Assembly (NCBI RefSeq): GCF_900099895.1 | Contig: NZ_FNDY01000001.1 | Coordinates: forward strand, 248,001-312,000 | Direction of reading: 5' to 3' | From: Paenibacillus naphthalenovorans | GTDB lineage: Bacteria; Bacillota; Bacilli; Paenibacillales; NBRC-103111 | DNA length: 64,000 bases | Shown: one piece after another, positions 43,613-52,167 of the stretch | How positions within the stretch are numbered: the stretch's first letter is position 1 | Layout of the letters: every line of letters begins with the position of its first letter | Position numbers and translations under genes: made by a program | Notes under the pieces: generated by a model | Told to the model about the DNA's origin: nothing | Databases searched by the model: none | The model's input: only the letters and a program-made list of their open reading frames with translations

Positions 43613-44422
43613 ATGGCTTTGGTCACGACAAAATCAATCGTTCCGTCAAAGGGGGAAGCCGGAAAAAGTGAGCTCCTAGTTCATCTGGAAGATGTCGGCA
43701 AAGTTTATCCGAACGGCACGATCGCTGTGCAAAATGCCGATCTTAAGGCAGTTGAAGGAGAGTTTCTTTGCTTCGTCGGACCTTCGGGCTGCGGCAAGTC
43801 AACGATTTTCAACATGATCGCCGGATTGACCAATCCTACTTCCGGGAGGCTGTCGGTTCTTCAGACCACACCCAAGGAAGCCCGCAAGCAGAATGAAATT
43901 GCTTTTGTCTTTCAGGAACATACGCTTTTGCCATGGGCGAAATTGATTGATAATGTCACGCTGCCGCTAACCCTTCGGGGAATTCCCAAAAAGCAGTGCA
44001 AGGAAGAAGGCGAGCGGGTTTTGGAACTGGTCGGATTGAAGGATTACATGAAAGTGCTGCCTCGCCAGTTGTCTGGCGGCATGAAAATGCGGGTATCGAT
44101 CGCGCGGGCGCTGATTTCCAGGCCCAAATTGCTGTTGATGGACGAACCGTTCGGCGCGCTCGACGAAATCACCCGCCAGACGCTTCAGGACGAGCTGCTG
44201 AGCATTTGGCGGCAGGATCAAAAAATGACCGTTTTGTTTATTACGCACAACGTGTTTGAAGCGGTGTTCTTGTCCACACGGGTGATCGTGATGACACCGC
44301 GGCCGGGGAAAATCGCGGATGTGATCGATATTCCTTATTCGTTCCCGCGCAATGAGGATTTTCGCACGATGGCGGAATTCGCAAGCTATGTGCGCCAGAT
44401 TTCCGGCGTTCTGAAGCATTAA
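43613..44422 (+). CDS. ABC transporter ATP-binding protein (sulfonate/nitrate/taurine type, SsuB/TauB)
   Basis: This is a 269-residue ATPase. Walker A is GPSGCGKST, the Q-loop FVFQEHTLLPW, the signature LSGGMKMRVSIARAL, Walker B LLLMDEPFGALDE and the H-loop FITHNVFEAVFLS. This set is characteristic of the NMT/sulfonate class. ATG 43613 lies eight bases after GGAGGAGGGG; a longer frame upstream runs through the palindromic site. It powers the permease at 44461, and the matching lipoprotein is further down at 48974. The neighbourhood of amide hydrolases suggests import of a nitrogen-containing organic compound rather than a sulfonate. Confidence 0.92.
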   Translation: MALVTTKSIVPSKGEAGKSELLVHLEDVGKVYPNGTIAVQNADLKAVEGEFLCFVGPSGCGKSTIFNMIAGLTNPTSGRLSVLQTTPKEARKQNEIAFVFQEHTLLPWAKLIDNVTLPLTLRGIPKKQCKEEGERVLELVGLKDYMKVLPRQLSGGMKMRVSIARALISRPKLLLMDEPFGALDEITRQTLQDELLSIWRQDQKMTVLFITHNVFEAVFLSTRVIVMTPRPGKIADVIDIPYSFPRNEDFRTMAEFASYVRQISGVLKH

Positions 44423-44460
44423 ACAGATGACGTTGCAACTTACGAAAGGAGAACGATAGG

Positions 44461-45351
44461 ATGAAAGACATGGTTGCAGGCATGTTGAAAGAATCCGGAC
44501 AGCCGGCTGCTAAGAAACGTGCCGGTTCCCGTCCCCCGGGCGACAAACGGACGACCGTGATTCAGGAAAGCCCGATGATGAGCCGGTTCATGAAGGTTTT
44601 GCCGCCGCTTGCCGTCTTTATTTTGTTTGTGGGAGGTTGGGAAGCGATTGTCCGACTGATCGGCATACCGCCTTATATTTTGCCAAAACCGACCGATATT
44701 GTTTTGGCGGCCAAAGAAAATGGGCTCAATCTGGCGGAGTCGGTAAGCACCACGCTTGCCGAAGCGGTGGCCGGATTTGTGGTCAGCGTGATCCTGGGCA
44801 TCTCTATTGCCGTCCTGCTGGCCTTATCCAAGATGGTGGAACGAAGCGTATATCCTTATGCGATCATTCTTCAGACGATTCCGATTGTGGCCGTGGCGCC
44901 GATCATCGTCATCTGGTTCGGAGCGGGCATGAATGCGATCGTAGTGATTGCGTTCCTGATCAGTTTCTTCCCCATTCTGTCCAATACGCTAATCGGATTG
45001 AACTCGACGGAACAAAACATGAAAAATTTGTTTTACCTGTATAACGCGACGAAGATGCAAACGATCTGGCGGCTGCGTTTTCCGGCGGCTCTTCCTTACA
45101 TTATGGCGGGTTTGAAAATATCCTGCTCGCTGTCGGTTGTAGGAGCCATCGTTGGCGAATATATTGCAGGAATCGGAGGAGGGAAAGGAGGGCTGGGCTA
45201 TGCGATTACGGTAGCGGCAACGCGGCTGCAGACACCTTATTTATTTGCTTGCGGGTTATCCGCTTCCGTGTTGGGCATCGCGTTCTTTTTGCTGATCAAT
45301 GCTTTTTCCAAATGGCTGTTGAGCTCCTGGCACGAATCGGAAATGAGATAA
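44461..45351 (+). CDS. ABC transporter permease (sulfonate/nitrate type, SsuC family)
   Basis: This is a 296-residue permease. A charged N-terminal tail of about 35 residues precedes six helices. GIPPYILPKPTDIV after the first helix and the coupling region NLFYLYNATKMQTIWRLRFP, then PYIMAGLKIS, are family hallmarks. AAAGGAG precedes ATG. Its stop is 12 bases before the decayed FAD oxidase. It forms the pore with the upstream ATPase. Confidence 0.92.
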   Translation: MKDMVAGMLKESGQPAAKKRAGSRPPGDKRTTVIQESPMMSRFMKVLPPLAVFILFVGGWEAIVRLIGIPPYILPKPTDIVLAAKENGLNLAESVSTTLAEAVAGFVVSVILGISIAVLLALSKMVERSVYPYAIILQTIPIVAVAPIIVIWFGAGMNAIVVIAFLISFFPILSNTLIGLNSTEQNMKNLFYLYNATKMQTIWRLRFPAALPYIMAGLKISCSLSVVGAIVGEYIAGIGGGKGGLGYAITVAATRLQTPYLFACGLSASVLGIAFFLLINAFSKWLLSSWHESEMR

Positions 45352-45363
45352 GGGGGACAAACG

Positions 45364-45887
45364 ATGATGAACGGATGGCAGGAAAGTTTGAGACAGCGGG
45401 TAAACGAACAAATTTTGCTGTGGGATGCGCCTTCCCTGGAAAAATACTCCAAGGACTATCGCCATTTTTCTCCGGGTTCAGTCGATGACGGTAAAAACGA
45501 TGGAAGTCAATCCCCGCACGTTTACGGTAAGCGGAGAGGACATTCATCTTTATCTGCATACGTACGGCACCGTCGGCATCGTGTCGGACATTCAAATCTC
45601 CCTCGTACCGAAAGTGCCTTGGTCGCAATGGATCGTTTCGTTTCCAAGCTGGGAAGAAGCGGCCAACGGCGACTTGCTGGTATTTGGCATCCCGGTGATC
45701 CTTTTTAAGAACGAAGAGCGGTTAAACCGGCTGATGGCAAGATGCGAGGAAATCGGAATCGGCGTAGCCAATCCGCATATCTGGGACATGCAAGAAGGAG
45801 GAAGGTCATATTCGCATGATAGGTTGTGGGATCTCGAACGATCCTTTAAGCCTGTTAAACCTGAAGAAGCTGGCGGTTCCGTCTTAA
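45364..45887 (+). pseudogene. Decayed FAD-binding (FAD-linked oxidase-type) oxidoreductase
   Basis: An intact-looking start (AAGGGGG, ATG 45364) encodes LWDAPSLEKYSKDYRHFSP, the N-terminus of this enzyme class, then shifts frame. Another frame carries DIHLYLHTYGTVGIVSDI, VPWSQWIVSFPSWEEA and, after a jump, RLMARCEEIGIGVANPHIW with EEGGR-like text. A third frame ends LLNLKKLAVPS followed by a stop, resembling the usual LLNPGK C-terminus. The nucleotide-binding core between the first and second pieces is missing. At least one large deletion and two frameshifts are therefore present. The gene lies inside the hydrolase operon between permease and CocE-type gene, so it was probably once the pathway's oxidase. 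Confidence 0.8.
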
Positions 45888-45958
45888 GGGTTTCTTATTT
45901 GCTTCAGGACGATACCATACGATCTAGCATTGTAATTTTCATTTCAGGGGTGTTGAGA

Positions 45959-47647
45959 ATGAGCCGATCTTCAGTTTATTTTGGCGGGGTCGTCGTTGAA
46001 CGAAAGCAGCCTTGCACGATGCGGGACGGCACGGTTTTATATGCCGATATTTACCGGCCGGATGAGCCGGAGAAAGAATATCCCGTACTGCTGATGCGCC
46101 AGCCGTACGGAAGGGCGATCGCTTCCACGGTCAGCCACGCGCACCCGCTCTGGTACGCGCAGCACGGATACATCGTTGTAATTCAGGATGTCCGCGGAAG
46201 GGGAGATTCGCAAGGAGAATTCATTCCTTTTATCCATGAAGCGCAGGACGGTTACGATGCGGTGGAGTGGGCGGCGAAGCTGCCGGGCTCAACCGGCCGG
46301 GTAGGCATGTACGGCTTCTCCTATCAGGGCTCTACGCAGTGGGCGGCGGCGTCCGCGCATCCTCCGCATCTGAAGGCGATCGCTCCCGCGATGTGCGCTG
46401 CCGATTTGTACCACGGGATGTTTTATCCGCATGGGCGGTTCGCGATTCGGGAGCACCTTCCCTGGGCCTACCAGCTTGCGCGGGATACCGCCAGGAGACT
46501 GGGCGATTCTGAAGCCGAGCGGTATTGTACCCAAATGATGCGCAGCCCGGATGCGCTCATCTGGCAGCTTCCCGTCCTCGGGGAACATCATCCGGTGTTG
46601 CGCAAATATTTCCCCGCTTATTTCGAATGGTGCGAGCATTCCGGGTACGACGCGTACTGGGCTGAACGCGACTGGCTGCCGAAGGTGAAGGAACGTCCCG
46701 TTCCCTCTCTGCAAATCGGCGGATGGTACGACGTTTTCCTCATGGGCACGATGCAAAGCTACGAAGCGCTGCAGCAGGAACCGGGAAGTCCGGAGCTCTT
46801 TCATCGTCTGATCGTCGGCCCGTGGACGCATATTCCATGGGGAAGAAAAGCCGGTGGTGTGGACCATGGGGATCAGGCGGATGGGGACATTCACCTGGAG
46901 CAGGTGAGATGGTTTGATTACTGGCTGAAAGACAAGCGGGATGCCGAGCTGTTTCATGAGCCTGCGATTCGCTATTTTGAACGGGGAAGCAACGTTTGGC
47001 GCCATTCGGATCGGACTTCGCTGATGCAGCCGGCCGCCGAAAGCTCCCTTTGGTATCTGCAGGGAGGGGAGAAACCGGCTAACGGCGCTCTTGGCGGCGG
47101 CAGCTTGTCGCCGGAGGAACCCGGGGGCGCGCCGTCCGTTCCCGATGTTTTCGTTTACGACGCCCGCCTGCCGATGAGCCTGGAATCCTACCTGCCCCTG
47201 GATCGCAGTCCGGCGCAGGACCGGTATGAAATCCTCGTATATACCAGCGAGCCGTTGGAAAGCCCGATGCATATTTTGGGATCGCCGAAAGCAACAATAT
47301 ATTTCCAGACATTGGGGGGCCCGACCGACCTGGTCGCCACGCTTTCCGTCGTTTTGCCGGACGGAACCGCGCGCTTCCTGGCGGTAGGCCGCACCGAACT
47401 ATCCCGCGAACAGGTAGAAGGCTGGGGGAAGGCGGAAATTTCGCTGCGGCCGTGCGCGCTGCACCTGGACCGGGGCAGCTCGATCCGCCTGGAGCTGACC
47501 GGCAGCGGATTTCCCTTATTTGCAAGACATCCCAATCATGCTGATGCAGATCTGCACCGTGCAGGCGCGGAATCGCTGCGCATCGCTACGGTTGCTGTTG
47601 GCAGCCAGTCGGGAATGGCTTCATTTATCGCGCTTCCGAATTTATGA
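45959..47647 (+). CDS. CocE/NonD family alpha/beta hydrolase (acyl hydrolase)
   Basis: This is a 562-residue enzyme. The N-terminal alpha/beta core starts with MRDGTVLYADIYRP, has the family-typical VVIQDVRGRGDSQG, and the nucleophile motif GFSYQG at about residues 125-130. A helical cap, a histidine in VGPWTHIPWG and a C-terminal jelly-roll (about 380-560, including PDGTARFLAVGR) complete the fold. Such enzymes cleave esters (cocaine) or amide and peptide bonds. The start is ATG 45959 with GGGGTG upstream; a longer frame upstream belongs to the decayed oxidase. The stop overlaps the next gene by four bases. Base composition of the 3' half is visibly more GC-rich than its neighbours. Confidence 0.9.
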   Translation: MSRSSVYFGGVVVERKQPCTMRDGTVLYADIYRPDEPEKEYPVLLMRQPYGRAIASTVSHAHPLWYAQHGYIVVIQDVRGRGDSQGEFIPFIHEAQDGYDAVEWAAKLPGSTGRVGMYGFSYQGSTQWAAASAHPPHLKAIAPAMCAADLYHGMFYPHGRFAIREHLPWAYQLARDTARRLGDSEAERYCTQMMRSPDALIWQLPVLGEHHPVLRKYFPAYFEWCEHSGYDAYWAERDWLPKVKERPVPSLQIGGWYDVFLMGTMQSYEALQQEPGSPELFHRLIVGPWTHIPWGRKAGGVDHGDQADGDIHLEQVRWFDYWLKDKRDAELFHEPAIRYFERGSNVWRHSDRTSLMQPAAESSLWYLQGGEKPANGALGGGSLSPEEPGGAPSVPDVFVYDARLPMSLESYLPLDRSPAQDRYEILVYTSEPLESPMHILGSPKATIYFQTLGGPTDLVATLSVVLPDGTARFLAVGRTELSREQVEGWGKAEISLRPCALHLDRGSSIRLELTGSGFPLFARHPNHADADLHRAGAESLRIATVAVGSQSGMASFIALPNL

Positions 47648-48423
47648 AAAAGCCGGGTGATTTGATGTACTGCATTGGAAATCAACGAAATCATTGGTCG
47701 GTTTCAACCGCTCATGCGGATTTGCGAAGAGAAGAAAGGCAGCCGGTTGCGCTTTCCATTCCGGCCCAGCCGCAGCGGATTACCTTTGATTTGCAGCATA
47801 CGGCGATCATTGTCGTCGATATGCAGAACGATTTTTGTTCGGAAAATGGTTGGCTGGACTATATCGGATCGGATTACAAGGCGCTGCAGCAGCCCATCGG
47901 ACCTTTAAACCGCGCGCTGCCCGCACTTCGCCAAGCGGGAGTGCCCGTCATTTGGCTGAATTGGGGAAACAGGCCGGACAAAGCCAATCTAAGCCCGTCT
48001 ATTCTGCACGTGTATAACATGACCGGCGAAGGAATCGGCATCGGGGAGCCGCTGCCGAATAATCAATCCCGCGTTCTGGAGAAGGGAAGCTGGGGAGCGG
48101 CGATCGTTTCCGGGCTGCAGACGGAACCGTCGGATATTTACGTGGACAAATACAGAATGAGCGGGTTTTGGGATACGCCGTTGGACAGCATTTTGCGCAA
48201 CCTGCAAATCCGCACCGTGTTGTTTGCCGGTGTAAATCTAGATCAATGCGTGATGGCGACCTTGCAGGATGCGGTCAACTCCGGTTATGACAGCATCCTG
48301 CTCGAAGATTGCTGCGCCACCAATTCACCTGCGTTTTGCGTCGAAGCGACCCTTTACAACATCAAGCAGTGCTACGGGTTTGTGACAACCTCGGCTGCGG
48401 TTTTGGAAGCTTTGCAGCGGTAG
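47644..48423 (+). CDS. Cysteine hydrolase (isochorismatase superfamily, RutB-like)
   Basis: This is a 259-residue hydrolase. The catalytic triad is read as Asp in IIVVDMQNDFCS, Lys in DKYRMSGFWDT and Cys in NLDQCVMAT. An N-terminal extension of about 45 residues precedes the core, as in RutB-like and biuret/ureido-hydrolysing members. It would release ammonia or carbamate from a linear amide or ureide. ATG overlaps the CocE-type stop (ATGA), so translation is coupled; an ATG at 47665 is an alternative. It lacks the DxH metal motif seen in the nicotinamidase-like protein at 33528. Confidence 0.9.
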   Translation: MKKPGDLMYCIGNQRNHWSVSTAHADLRREERQPVALSIPAQPQRITFDLQHTAIIVVDMQNDFCSENGWLDYIGSDYKALQQPIGPLNRALPALRQAGVPVIWLNWGNRPDKANLSPSILHVYNMTGEGIGIGEPLPNNQSRVLEKGSWGAAIVSGLQTEPSDIYVDKYRMSGFWDTPLDSILRNLQIRTVLFAGVNLDQCVMATLQDAVNSGYDSILLEDCCATNSPAFCVEATLYNIKQCYGFVTTSAAVLEALQR

Positions 48424-48433
48424 GGAAGTGCCA

Positions 48434-48476
48434 AAACGCATTGGAGGGAAGTATGCGTTTGATTGCAAAAATATGA
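48434..48476 (+). promoter_or_regulatory. Hairpin with a possible seven-codon leader before the cupin gene
   Basis: AAACGCAT (48434-48441) pairs with ATGCGTTT (48453-48460). The loop contains GGAGGG, and the right arm begins an ATG that opens a tiny frame MRLIAKI stopping at TGA 48474-48476. This may be an mRNA processing hairpin or a leader; the pairing could also hide or present the site. It is a chance-level signal on its own. Confidence 0.3.
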
Positions 48477-48500
48477 TTCGGTCTGGGAGGGACTTGTACG

Positions 48501-48929
48501 ATGTCATTAAAAGGATGGGTTGCCGGAAACTATACGGAATGCCCGGTTCACAAAATCTCGGAGAAAGATTCCAATAAATTTGTGCTTCTGTGCGACGGGG
48601 AGCAGGCGCCGTTCGTGTCGGTTCTGGAAATATTCGATGAGGGCGGGAAGACGCCGCCGAATGAACATGCTGCGGCGCACGAATATTTTTACGTGCTTGC
48701 CGGGGAAGGGACAGCGGTGGTCGGCGATACGAAAATACCTGTCCGGACGGGGTCTTTTTTCATCGTTCCGCCCGGAAACAATCACGAAGTCCACAATACG
48801 GGAAAAGGCCGGCTGTATGTATTAACGACGATGATTCCGGACGAACAATTTTCCAATTTGATCAAATCCGGTCCGGCCGCCAGTCTGGACGAAGAGGATC
48901 TGCGCGTCATCGAGGGAAGCGGAATATAA
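48501..48929 (+). CDS. Cupin-domain protein
   Basis: This is a 142-residue single-cupin protein. Motif 1 is NEHAAAHEYFYVLAGEG, giving two His and one Glu metal ligand, and motif 2 is IVPPGNNHEVHNTG with a further His. GGGAGGG lies nine bases before ATG. Small metal cupins act as isomerases, dioxygenases, lyases or binding proteins, so the step cannot be assigned. Its place between the cysteine hydrolase and the binding protein marks it as part of the same pathway. Confidence 0.85.
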   Translation: MSLKGWVAGNYTECPVHKISEKDSNKFVLLCDGEQAPFVSVLEIFDEGGKTPPNEHAAAHEYFYVLAGEGTAVVGDTKIPVRTGSFFIVPPGNNHEVHNTGKGRLYVLTTMIPDEQFSNLIKSGPAASLDEEDLRVIEGSGI

Positions 48930-48973
48930 TCAACAGCGCCGATCGCAGATAGATCAGGAGCAGGAGGATGCTT

Positions 48974-50011
48974 ATGATGATAAGGCCGAAGATGGTGCTG
49001 CTGGCGCTTATAGCCGTGACCGTTTTGATTTCCGGTTGTTCTTCCGGTCCGCCGGCAAGCACTGGTAACGTCCCATCCCCGGACGGGACGAACCAACAGA
49101 CGGATGCAGGCAATGAACCGGTTCTTCAAAAGGCGCGGCTGATCGAGGGTTGGTATGCCAAAGGGGAGGACGGAGGGTACTTTTCCGCTCTTCAGCAGGG
49201 ATATTACAAAGAGTTGGGCGTCGATCTGACGATTCAGCCCGGCGGTCCGCAAATATCCGGGATGCAGCTGGTCGCTTCGGGAAAAGCCGATTTCGGCATT
49301 TCGTACGCCGATGACATTTTGCGGGCGCGGGAAGAGGGAATCCCTGTTGTCGGATTGTTGGCCTCCTTTCAGCATACTCCCCAGGTGCTGATTTATCACG
49401 AAGACGACAACCTGAACGGCTTTGAGGACCTGGAAGGCCGGACGGTGTTTATGCAGCCCGGCGTGCTGTACTGGGAATACATCAAGAGCAAGTACAATTT
49501 GAAGAACGTGAACGAGATGGCCTACACCGGGCAATTGGTCAATTTTATCCAAACCAAAGGCTCCCTGAATCAGGGATACATCACCAATGAGCCGTACGCG
49601 CTGTCCCAGCAGGGGGTAAAGGTAAAATACCTGAAAATAGCCGATTCCGGCTATGCCAACTATTGCGACGTTCTCTTTACGACGGAGGATTATTTGAAGC
49701 GGCACCCGGATATTGTAAAAGCCGTCGTTCAAGCCACCCAAAAGGGCTGGAGCCATTATTTGGAAAATTACAAGAGCGTGAACCCGTTTATCCAAACCTA
49801 CAACAAGGATATGACGGTCGAAGCGATGAATTATGAAGCTGAGCAGCAGAAAGAGTTTATTTTGAACGAGGAAACGAAGGCGAACGGCATCGGCTATATG
49901 ACGATGGAGCGCTGGAACGCCGTGCAGGATCAACTGCTGGAGATTAAGGGCCTGAAGGAGAAACAGGATGTTTCGAAAGCATTTACGACCGAATTTTTGA
50001 AAAAACCGTAA
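48974..50011 (+). CDS. ABC transporter substrate-binding lipoprotein (NMT1/SsuA type)
   Basis: This is a 345-residue lipoprotein with lipobox ISGC (Cys22). The mature part follows the NMT1/THI5 pattern: FSALQQGYYKELGVDLTIQPGG, then GKADFGISYADDILRAREEGIPV and LEGRTVFMQPG. AGGAGG at 48962-48967 is too close to an ATG at 48968, so ATG 48974 or 48977 is the likely start. It supplies substrate to the ATPase and permease encoded 4 kb upstream in the same run. Proteins of this type bind pyrimidine precursors, sulfonates, nitrate or aromatic compounds. Confidence 0.9.
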   Translation: MMIRPKMVLLALIAVTVLISGCSSGPPASTGNVPSPDGTNQQTDAGNEPVLQKARLIEGWYAKGEDGGYFSALQQGYYKELGVDLTIQPGGPQISGMQLVASGKADFGISYADDILRAREEGIPVVGLLASFQHTPQVLIYHEDDNLNGFEDLEGRTVFMQPGVLYWEYIKSKYNLKNVNEMAYTGQLVNFIQTKGSLNQGYITNEPYALSQQGVKVKYLKIADSGYANYCDVLFTTEDYLKRHPDIVKAVVQATQKGWSHYLENYKSVNPFIQTYNKDMTVEAMNYEAEQQKEFILNEETKANGIGYMTMERWNAVQDQLLEIKGLKEKQDVSKAFTTEFLKKP

Positions 50012-50107
50012 GCGGTGCGCAGCCGTTGACAAAAATTTATCTGCCTTTTTAAGAAAGAAGCGGATCGTCGGAAGTACGGTCAAATGTGGACGAATGGAGG
50101 AAAGCCG

Positions 50108-51307
50108 ATGCACCGCGAATGGAACGCTTACGTTCGGGAAGATTTGACGATCGAACCGGTTGGGGAAGGACGATTGCAGGGTTTGACATTTTCTGTGAAA
50201 GATGTCTTTGAAGTGAAAGGAAACACGAATACGGCTGGTAATCCGGATTGGTTTCGGACGCATAAGCCGGCTTTGAAACATGCGGCCGCCATCGAGCTTT
50301 TGTTGAAACAAGGGGCCAGGCTGAGGGGAACGACCCAGACGGATGAGCTGATGTTCAGTCTGAATGGGGAAAATTTCCATTACGGCACACCGGTGAATCC
50401 CAAAGATCCCGATCGGATTCCCGGCGGCTCGTCGAGCGGCTCGGCAGTAGCCGTATCCGCCGGACTGGCCGATTTTGCGCTGGGAACCGATACGGGCGGT
50501 TCGGTCCGCATTCCTTCCGCTTACTGCGGCATTTATGGAATCCGGCCCACACACGGTCTGGTTCCGGTCGAAGGGGTTATTCCTTTGGCCCAAAGCTTTG
50601 ATACGGTCGGTTGGATGGCCAGAGATTCCAAAACGCTATGGGATGTCGGAAGCGCGTTAATCGAAAGCGCAGAAGCGGAATCGGGTGAATTTCGGCAGGT
50701 TCATTTCGGCACGGAAGCATGGGATATTGTTCAGGAAGATTGCCGGATGATTCTAATGAAATGGTTGCCTTATTTTCAGCAGTTGACCGGCAAAAGCGCA
50801 TGGATCGATATTGCGCCGCAAGGGCTTGACGAGTGGGTGAACACGTTCCGGACCATTCAAGGCTACGAAATCTGGAGCGCACATGGCGAATGGATTCAGA
50901 GGGAAAAGCCGGTGTTTGGCCCGGACATTGCCGAGCGTTTTGCTTGGGCAAGCTCGCTCGGAAAAGCCGAATTTGAAAACAAGAAGACGGTGCGGCAGCG
51001 AATTTGCGAATATATGGATACGCTGCTGGGCAGCGACGGGCTGCTGGTCATACCGACAGCTCCCGGCCCAGCTCCCAAACGGGGATTGGCGGGAACAGAA
51101 ATCGAACGAACGCGTTCGCGCGTCATGCAGCTGTCCTGTGTGGCGGGATTGACCGGCATGCCTCAGGTGACGATTCCGATTGCAGGAGCTGAAGGTATGC
51201 CGATAGGATTGTCTGTCATTGCCGGGTACCGGCAGGACCGGAAACTGCTGAGATGGATTCATGAGAAGTTATTGAAGGCTTTTCCGGAAACGGCTGCGAT
51301 CCTTTGA
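50108..51307 (+). CDS. Amidase-signature family amidase
   Basis: This is a 399-residue enzyme with the Ser-cisSer-Lys triad: Lys31 in FSVKDVFEV, Ser108 in IPGGSSSGSA and nucleophile Ser132 in DTGGSVRIPS. The shorter-than-usual length (many members have 450-500 residues) resembles indoleacetamide-hydrolase and AtzF/GatA-like short forms. ATG 50108 lies eight bases after GGAGG; ATG 50084 lacks a site. It hydrolyses a carboxamide to acid and ammonia. The stop sits just before the creatininase-family gene. Confidence 0.92.
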   Translation: MHREWNAYVREDLTIEPVGEGRLQGLTFSVKDVFEVKGNTNTAGNPDWFRTHKPALKHAAAIELLLKQGARLRGTTQTDELMFSLNGENFHYGTPVNPKDPDRIPGGSSSGSAVAVSAGLADFALGTDTGGSVRIPSAYCGIYGIRPTHGLVPVEGVIPLAQSFDTVGWMARDSKTLWDVGSALIESAEAESGEFRQVHFGTEAWDIVQEDCRMILMKWLPYFQQLTGKSAWIDIAPQGLDEWVNTFRTIQGYEIWSAHGEWIQREKPVFGPDIAERFAWASSLGKAEFENKKTVRQRICEYMDTLLGSDGLLVIPTAPGPAPKRGLAGTEIERTRSRVMQLSCVAGLTGMPQVTIPIAGAEGMPIGLSVIAGYRQDRKLLRWIHEKLLKAFPETAAIL

Positions 51308-51336
51308 CAAAATCCATTATGAAGGAAGAATGCCTT

Positions 51337-52167
51337 ATGTTTACGAGATATGAAGGTGCGGCGTGGGAAGAACGGTTTTTGCCGCGGTTGACGAGCAAGC
51401 AGGTGAAGGAGCTGCCGAAAGAGCAGGCGCTGGTCATTTTGCCGGTCGGGGCTGTGGAGCAGCACGGACCCCATTTGCCGGTCATGACGGATACGCTGAT
51501 CGGGGAAGCGACATTGACCCGGGCGTTGGAGAAATTGAACGAGGAAACGGCGGTTTGGCTGCTTCCCCCGGTATCCTACGGGAAAAGCAACGAACATTTC
51601 GGCCTTCCCGGCACGATTTCCTTGTCGGCCTCAACGCTTCAGGGCGTTATTATGGATATTGCCGAAAGCCTGAATGCCAGCGGGTTCCGCAAGCTGCTTT
51701 TGTTCAATACGCACGGCGGAAATGTGGATTTGCTGAATGTCGCCATCCGGGAAATCAGGATTAAGTTCGGCATGACCGTATTTTATTTGTCGCCCGGGAG
51801 TCTGGGAGGCGCGGAGGGTTTGATTTCACCCGAAGAGCTGGAATACGGCATTCATGGCGGCGATTACGAAACATCCATCGTGAAGGCGATCAAACCGAAC
51901 TGGGTTCAGGACCAGTTTGCTGTCAGGGAATTTCCCGATTTGTCCTGCCTGGAGTTCCTGACGCTGGAAGGGAAAATTCGATTTGCCTGGAAAATGGCCG
52001 ATATTTCCGCAAGCGGCATTTGCGGCGACGCTACGAAGGCAACGGCGGAGAAAGGCCGGATTATTCAGGAGAGGATCACCGATATATTAGCCCAGGCGCT
52101 GGCGGAATTATGCGCGTTCGAAATATCCGAGGTCAAGAAAAGCTCAGAGAAAGCGGTGAAGCGGTGA
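51337..52167 (+). CDS. Creatininase-family amidohydrolase
   Basis: This is a 276-residue protein. The metal-site motif VGAVEQHGPHLPVMTD gives Glu41, His43 and Asp52, with NTHGGN and IHGGDYETS supplying the remaining His and Glu. Creatininase opens the lactam ring of creatinine; relatives act on formamides in riboflavin synthesis or on cyclic imides. ATG 51337 follows AAGGAAG at eight bases and gives a start like other members; an in-frame TTG at 51304 overlaps the amidase stop. Its position between amidase and fumarylacetoacetase-type genes points to ring opening of a cyclic amide. Confidence 0.9.
   Translation: MFTRYEGAAWEERFLPRLTSKQVKELPKEQALVILPVGAVEQHGPHLPVMTDTLIGEATLTRALEKLNEETAVWLLPPVSYGKSNEHFGLPGTISLSASTLQGVIMDIAESLNASGFRKLLLFNTHGGNVDLLNVAIREIRIKFGMTVFYLSPGSLGGAEGLISPEELEYGIHGGDYETSIVKAIKPNWVQDQFAVREFPDLSCLEFLTLEGKIRFAWKMADISASGICGDATKATAEKGRIIQERITDILAQALAELCAFEISEVKKSSEKAVKR

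Noticed and set aside
45425-47647. A single 740-residue open frame spanning the oxidase region and CocE-type hydrolase
   Set aside because: The first 178 codons are decayed FAD-oxidase sequence with no matching hydrolase domain; the hydrolase has its own start and ribosome site at 45959.
48782-50593. A 603-codon minus-strand frame
   Set aside because: It lies opposite the cupin, lipoprotein and amidase genes, all of which have motifs and ribosome sites; the frame has no recognisable domain.
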